A DNA stretch of 64,000 nt from Cytospora piceicola (lineage: Eukaryota > Ascomycota > Sordariomycetes > Diaporthales > Cytosporaceae): positions 1 through 64,000 of the forward strand of contig JALQBC010000018.1 in the NCBI GenBank assembly GCA_023375675.1. The letters run 5' to 3'. Each line of letters opens with the position of its first letter. Within the stretch, counting starts at the first letter, position 1. Both the position numbers and the translations under genes were made by a program. The notes under the pieces were generated by a model. The model had not been told where the DNA came from. It saw only the letters and a list, made by a program, of their open reading frames with translations, and did not search any database. Below, one piece after another: positions 59,176-64,000 of the stretch.

Positions 59176-60192
59176 ATGGGGATCGCAAGACAGTAAAGCA
59201 ACGAGGACACAGCCTCCACTGGAGGACATAGGGTCGATGAGGACAAGCCAGCGCCTGATTTGGGAGCAGCCGGCACACTCTAGATGCTGGTGATCAAATT
59301 GATGAGTAATCAGACGTGGTGTTACCTCGTCATAGGAACAGTAAGCCGCGGCTCAATGGTTGCAGCTCTGAGGTAGAGGCGCCTGATGGATTGCTTTGGT
59401 GTTGCAGGCATGGATCTGAGAGGCAACTGGATTATGAAACGTGTAAGATGTACATGTAGAAACATTGACGAGTTACGGACATGGCATACCATCTGGGTAA
59501 ACACTTTCAAGTTACGCTGAGATGCTTGATTGTCCGTGTAGTGTACGAAATTTCGGTATATAACAAATCCCCCTTCTGAGTTCTCGGAATGTGTCTTGGG
59601 CGACCTGAAGTTAATTACTCGATGTTGTTGCAATCATCCCGCTAAGCTGCCGGGCGAGGCACTGCTGACGACCGTAAATACATTCACTACCTGTCTTACA
59701 ATGCTGATCTACCTAGGTAAATAGTACCTTGGTAGTTATACATATATTCATTCATGGGTGGAGTTGATGACATGGGACAGGCACTGACAGACTCCCTGTT
59801 GCACTCTCAGTTGCCTCGGCATTTTCTTTTTAAGCTTCACAACGTCGCTCGGCCCGAGCGGGCGCTTTCCCAAAAGTTCGCCCCTCAGTACGGACACACT
59901 TATTAATTCCCACGCATGGACGACTGCTCTCCCCTTCCCCCCCGCACTGACATACATCCGTTTTCAAGTAATATACCTATTGTGTTAGTGGGTTTTGATG
60001 CCTTGGGTTGATTTGTTCACTACGGAAAACAGGTCATACAAACCACGGACCCTCCCGAGCACACGAGAGACAGCGACGATCCTCCGGTCTGACGAATCCA
60101 TTTACATCCGAATGAATACGATTCTATCTGGTTTCCTCCTCTAGAACCGAACCCAGTACAAAAGACAGCGGTGACAGAATCCACACGACAAG
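59176..60192. other. Intergenic region upstream of PEX5
   Basis: It holds the 3' flank of the RRM gene and the promoter and leader of the PEX5 gene. A CTACCTAGGTAAATAG motif lies at about 59710-59725. Frames up to 103 codons on the minus strand carry no domain. Confidence 0.6.
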
Positions 60193-62103
60193 ATGTCTTT
60201 CCTCGGTAACGGCGCCGAGTGCTCTACTTCGAACCCTCTGGGTCAGTTGAGCAAACATGCCCAACAGGACAACTCGCTCCAGCGAGATCGCCTCGTCAAC
60301 GGCGGCCGAGCAGGCGGCTCAGCCCAAGGGTTTCGCAGCACCGCGGGCCCGAGCACACCGGCCCTCGACGGCCAGATGAACGCCTTCATGCAGCAGAACC
60401 CCAACATGCCCGAGATGGTCTACGATCGCATCCAACGGCCTGGCCCCGGTCCAGTGGGCGGGCAACTCCACATCGATGGTCCTCAACAGGGCGTTCACCT
60501 TCGAGCCCAGTCCGCCTCCCCTGCGTTCTCACCGTCGTTCTCACCCGAAGATTTTGCCAAGTTCCAGCAGGCCAACCGATCTATCGCACAGAGGGCCAGT
60601 CCGGCGCCGAATGCCCAGTCCATGAGTGTCTCGACATACCAACGGCCGGCGATGGGTGGTGGCATGTACAGTCCCATGTCGATGGGCATGATGCAGCAGC
60701 CGAGCATGTACAGCGGAATGCCCATGTACTCACAACAGACACCGATGCAGATGGAGCAGGCGGACATCAAGGGGAAGGGCAAGGCCGTGGAAACAGAAGA
60801 GCTCACGCACGAGCTGCAGACAAGGTTCGAGGAGCAGTTCAAGTTGCACGACGAGCAGGACGAGGCACAGGCCGTGGACGAGGAGCTCACTAGGATGGAC
60901 GAGAGGATGATGGAGTCAGAGACTGGCCTTGGGGACTTCGAATCAATATGGAACGGCATAAAGAACGGTGAGGCTGCTATGCGGTCTATGCCGGATGAGG
61001 ATCTTGATATCAAATGGGGCGACGGGATAGACTCGTGGAATACCGGAAGAGGCATGTCCGCAGATCCTCTCATCGAGGACTACCTTTACGAAGAGGACAA
61101 TCTCTTCAAAGACCAAGCCAATCCGTTTGAGGAGGGTGTGCGGATTATGGACGAGGGCGGAAACCTATCTCTGGCAGCACTGGCATTCGAGGCCGCCGTT
61201 CAGAAAGATGCCAAACATACTGAAGCATGGGCCCGCCTAGGAGCAACCCAGTCTCAGAACGAGAAAGAAGACGCCGCCCTGCGGGCATTCCAACGCGTGC
61301 TCCAGCTCGACCCAAACAACCTGGATGCCCTCATGGGCCTTGCCGTGTCCTACACCAACGAGGGCTACGACAGCACAGCATACAGGACACTCGAGCGCTG
61401 GCTCTCCGTCAAATACCCACAAGTTATCTCGCCCGACAGTCTCTCCGACCCAGCAGAGATGGGCTTCACCGACCGAGCGGACCTACATGCCAAGGTCTCA
61501 GGCCTGTTCATCGAGGCAGCCCAATACGCACCCGACGGCCAGCACATGGACCCGGACGTCCAGGTCGGGCTGGGCGTGCTCTTCTACGGCAGCGAGGACT
61601 TCGACAAGGCGGTTGACTGCTTCCACGCGGCCCTGGCCTCGAGCGAGCTAGGCATCGCGAACCAGCGGAACCAGCTGCACCTCCTCTGGAACCGGCTCGG
61701 CGCGACGCTTGCCAACAGCGGCAAGAGCGAGGAGGCCATCGCGGCGTACGAGAAGGCCCTGGCGCTGCGTCCCAACTTCGTGCGCGCGCGGTACAACCTG
61801 GGCGTGTCTTGCATGAACATCGGCTGCTACGAGCAGGCGGCCGGGCACCTCCTGGCGGCGCTGGGCATGCACAAGACGGTGGAGAAGGCCGGGCGCGAGA
61901 GGGCGCGTGAGCTGCTGAGCGGCAGCGGCGACGGGGCCGACGTCTCGGAGGAGCACCTGGACCGCATGACGACGCAGAACCCCAGCACGACGCTGTACGA
62001 CACGCTGCGCCGGGTCTTCACGCTCATGTCCCGGCGCGACCTGAGCGAGAAGGTCGTCTTCGGCGTGGACCCGGACGTCTTCAGGCCCGAGTTCGAGTTC
62101 TAG
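60193..62103 (+). CDS. PEX5: Peroxisomal targeting signal 1 receptor Pex5
   Basis: Single exon, 636 aa, starting MSFLGNGAEC. Pex5 binds cargo with a C-terminal SKL-type signal in the cytosol, docks at the peroxisome membrane, releases cargo and is recycled. Cys10 is the conserved residue whose monoubiquitination drives recycling. The N-terminal half is disordered and Gln/Met/Pro-rich; FESIWNGIKNG (about 253-263) and a further aromatic segment ending DSWN (about 275-285) resemble the W-x3-F/Y motifs for Pex14 and Pex13. From about residue 315 the C-terminal domain has TPR repeats (for example AWARLGATQSQNEKEDAALR, LWNRLGATLANSGKSEEAIA, RARYNLGVSCMNIGCYEQAA), and it ends VFGVDPDVFRPEFEF as in the family. 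The frame stays open for 74 further codons after the TAG. Confidence 0.95.
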   Translation: MSFLGNGAECSTSNPLGQLSKHAQQDNSLQRDRLVNGGRAGGSAQGFRSTAGPSTPALDGQMNAFMQQNPNMPEMVYDRIQRPGPGPVGGQLHIDGPQQGVHLRAQSASPAFSPSFSPEDFAKFQQANRSIAQRASPAPNAQSMSVSTYQRPAMGGGMYSPMSMGMMQQPSMYSGMPMYSQQTPMQMEQADIKGKGKAVETEELTHELQTRFEEQFKLHDEQDEAQAVDEELTRMDERMMESETGLGDFESIWNGIKNGEAAMRSMPDEDLDIKWGDGIDSWNTGRGMSADPLIEDYLYEEDNLFKDQANPFEEGVRIMDEGGNLSLAALAFEAAVQKDAKHTEAWARLGATQSQNEKEDAALRAFQRVLQLDPNNLDALMGLAVSYTNEGYDSTAYRTLERWLSVKYPQVISPDSLSDPAEMGFTDRADLHAKVSGLFIEAAQYAPDGQHMDPDVQVGLGVLFYGSEDFDKAVDCFHAALASSELGIANQRNQLHLLWNRLGATLANSGKSEEAIAAYEKALALRPNFVRARYNLGVSCMNIGCYEQAAGHLLAALGMHKTVEKAGRERARELLSGSGDGADVSEEHLDRMTTQNPSTTLYDTLRRVFTLMSRRDLSEKVVFGVDPDVFRPEFEF

Positions 62104-62828
62104 GTCTGCCGCTCGGCCGACGTCGAGGTCCTGCAGATGCGCTGGCGGGGCGTGACGGCGCGGAACTTCTGGGACGTGGCGAATGCCTCCGTGCAGCGCC
62201 TCTACTTCCGGACCCTCGTCCCTGATGGTCATGGGTCGCGGACGACGAGGCCGTCGGCGTCTCGGGCTGGGAGCGCGCGGGCGGGCGGGGGACGTCGTGC
62301 TGGGCCGCCGGGCTTCATGCTGTGAGGCAACGGTACTAGGTTTGTGGAGTAGGATGGGTGTTTGAGGGGCACTGAGCCTGTGGAGCGGGATTGCCCGCGA
62401 CCCTGCTATCACGGCGTAGTTCTGGTTTTACGGCCAAGTAGCTCAAGGTGTATCATTTCCCAGCAGCGATTGTGAATACATGTGGATCCAAGTAAGGCTG
62501 GATTGCACCTACGTATATTGTCTTACTACTACTAGCGAATTAGGATTACATGAGAAGTGGTTTTTTTTTACACCATCCCTTTCCCTCCTGAGCTGATACC
62601 AAGTTGTAGACAAGAGACACGACAAGAAATGGGTTTCAGACAGGTATACATTTCATGTATGATCGCATGTATGATCGAAGGGTATCAACTATACTCTAGC
62701 AAACGCATTCTTGCCCAGATGCGGAATCAGCGTCACCTCGACGGCCCGTTCGCGTCTTCCGACTTTGGTAACCTTCCGTACATATTTTCCCCTTCCAAAC
62801 CTGCTGTGCTCTCCAAATCGCTGACTTT
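62104..62828. other. Intergenic region between convergent PEX5 and Rex1-type genes
   Basis: The 3' flanks of both genes meet here. The first 220 bases are GC-rich and remain open in the PEX5 frame; the remainder is ordinary AT-balanced sequence. No gene is supported. Confidence 0.55.
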
Positions 62829-64000
62829 TTATTTCACACCGATAAAGGCAATGCCATTCCTCGCCTGCAAGGCCGCCTTCTTCAGCGCCTGCTCCTCGCG
62901 GTCCGTCCACTTGACGCTCAACTGGTCCCACTTGGTGCCGGGCGTGTTGTACTCCCTCTTCCACTGGGTGTGCATGTTCTGCAGCCTGCTCATCTCCCGG
63001 GGGTCTCCGCTCCCGCTGTAGACGATGAAGGCGGTACACGGGGGCAGGGAGTCGTAAATGCGTTTCAGACGGTCGGCCACGCCGCCCAGACAGGACTCGA
63101 GCAATGGCTCTGTCGACTCTGGGGCGGTAGTACTCGCACCCACGCCAGTCGCTGTGAAGTCCAAGGCCTTTCCGAAAGCCGACGTCTGCTCGTTGGTCTC
63201 TGTCTTGGCCGCAAAGGGGTTGATCTTGGCGGCTGCTTCTTCCAGCTCCTTGGGCGGTGACGCCTCCTCGCCAGCATCCAGCCTGTTCCGGTTCCACCAG
63301 CCCTGCAGGGCTTCCAGCTCACGCATGCGCGCCCAGACGAAATCGACACCGCCGCCCTTCACCACCGAGCCGTCTGGGTCGCCTCGGATAGCACGCAATA
63401 CCTTCTCCTCGACCTCTGCGTCGCTGCTACACCCGTCCAGCACCACATCAGCCACGCTGCACACGCTGCGCTTGGCATCACCCCAGTCCACAGCAGCGGT
63501 GTATTTCCCTGTAGCCAATCCGCCAACCGCCTGGGCGCCGCCCTGGGCCTTGTAGACAGTACCGGCGCGGGACAGGCGCTTGAAGAGGTTCTCTCCCGAG
63601 GGCTCGCCAGCCGCCCATGCCTTGCCCTTCTCGCACTTCTTCTTAACGAGATCGAGGCACGTCCTGGCGTCCTCAATGCTGTCGTGGCCGATAAGAGTGC
63701 CGCCGCCTTTTTGGACTTCCTTATTGAGGTACTTTTGGGCAAGCCACTTGAGAGAGTGTTTGAAGGGGTGGCCTTTGGGGTGGGCAAATATGACGGAGGT
63801 GTCGACGATAAAGGGGTGAGTCATCTTGAGGGCCTTCATGTCCGAGTCGAGGGAATGTCCAATAAGTATGGTCCGTGGAGTGATCAGTGAAAGCAGTCGT
63901 TGCTGGATGTCTCCAAGTGTCGTCGTTACCGGCTCGAGCATCTCTTTCGTAATACCAGAGAAGCGCGTGACGTAGTCTATGATCGGCTTGTCGGGCTTGA
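62829..64000 (-). CDS. REX1: DEDD-family RNA exonuclease, Rex1/Rnh70 type (5' part outside window)
   Basis: The frame runs in from the right edge and ends at TGA 62829-62831; at least 389 aa are visible. Rex1 (Rnh70) trims the 3' ends of 5S rRNA, tRNA precursors and other small RNAs in the nucleus. The visible part shows IDYVTRFSGITKEML, LIGHSLDSDMKALKMTHPFI (Exo II block with the catalytic Asp), LKWLAQKYLNKEVQ and IGHDSIEDARTCLDLVKKK (Exo III block, H-x4-D). Exo I and the N-terminus lie beyond position 64000. The C-terminal 250 residues are less conserved, with charged low-complexity parts and a terminal region ending GIAFIGVK. Distinction from other REXO-type exonucleases (Rex3, Rex4) is from the overall pattern. 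Confidence 0.8.
   Translation of the reverse strand, partial: KPDKPIIDYVTRFSGITKEMLEPVTTTLGDIQQRLLSLITPRTILIGHSLDSDMKALKMTHPFIVDTSVIFAHPKGHPFKHSLKWLAQKYLNKEVQKGGGTLIGHDSIEDARTCLDLVKKKCEKGKAWAAGEPSGENLFKRLSRAGTVYKAQGGAQAVGGLATGKYTAAVDWGDAKRSVCSVADVVLDGCSSDAEVEEKVLRAIRGDPDGSVVKGGGVDFVWARMRELEALQGWWNRNRLDAGEEASPPKELEEAAAKINPFAAKTETNEQTSAFGKALDFTATGVGASTTAPESTEPLLESCLGGVADRLKRIYDSLPPCTAFIVYSGSGDPREMSRLQNMHTQWKREYNTPGTKWDQLSVKWTDREEQALKKAALQARNGIAFIGVK

Overview
The window is nuclear DNA of a filamentous ascomycete (Pezizomycotina, most likely Sordariomycetes). The coding genes carry many short introns (about 54-150 nt) with GT..AG ends, the proteins resemble known fungal families (Skg3/CAF120, DUF1765, Pex5, Stt3, Utp23, Ptc7), and one AT-rich island shows the CA-to-TA depletion pattern of repeat-induced point mutation (RIP). 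There are no operons or bacterial signals. Exon structures below were built by eye from splice signals, frame continuity and family resemblance.

Layout. 1-5.3 kb: a 103-nt poly-C run, the broken end of an alpha/beta-hydrolase gene, then gene-poor DNA. 5.3-7.1 kb (+): a lysine 2,3-aminomutase of the radical-SAM family. 7.1-12.7 kb: nothing recognisable. 12.7-16.8 kb (+): a conserved low-complexity protein whose gene holds an unusually long 1,945-nt intron. 19.5-23.7 kb (-): a DUF1765 protein. 28.1-32.9 kb (-): a Skg3/CAF120-type PH-domain protein with a nine-copy 12-residue repeat. 32.9-38.2 kb: gene-poor, rich in ACCTAGGT palindromes.

38.2-50.5 kb is a dense housekeeping block: mitochondrial PP2C phosphatase Ptc7 (+), small-subunit processome factor Utp23 (+), an unnamed protein with a duplicated C-x2-C-x24-C-x2-C module (-), oligosaccharyltransferase catalytic subunit Stt3 (-) and ATP synthase subunit e (-). 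50.9-55.2 kb is a RIP-damaged DNA transposon with terminal inverted repeats and an 8-bp target duplication, probably hAT-like. 55.5-64 kb: cytoplasmic dynein intermediate chain (+), a mitochondrial two-RRM protein whose start codon is split by an intron (+), peroxisomal import receptor Pex5 (+) and, running off the right edge, an Rex1/Rnh70-type RNA exonuclease (-).

The genes do not form one pathway. Several serve mitochondria (Ptc7, ATP synthase e, the RRM protein and perhaps the aminomutase), and two act in ribosome or RNA maturation (Utp23, Rex1). The observations most worth following are the intact transposon footprint, the lysine 2,3-aminomutase with both lysine-specific aspartates, the duplicated Cys module, the in-frame stop-free intron in the PTC7 homologue and the split start codon.
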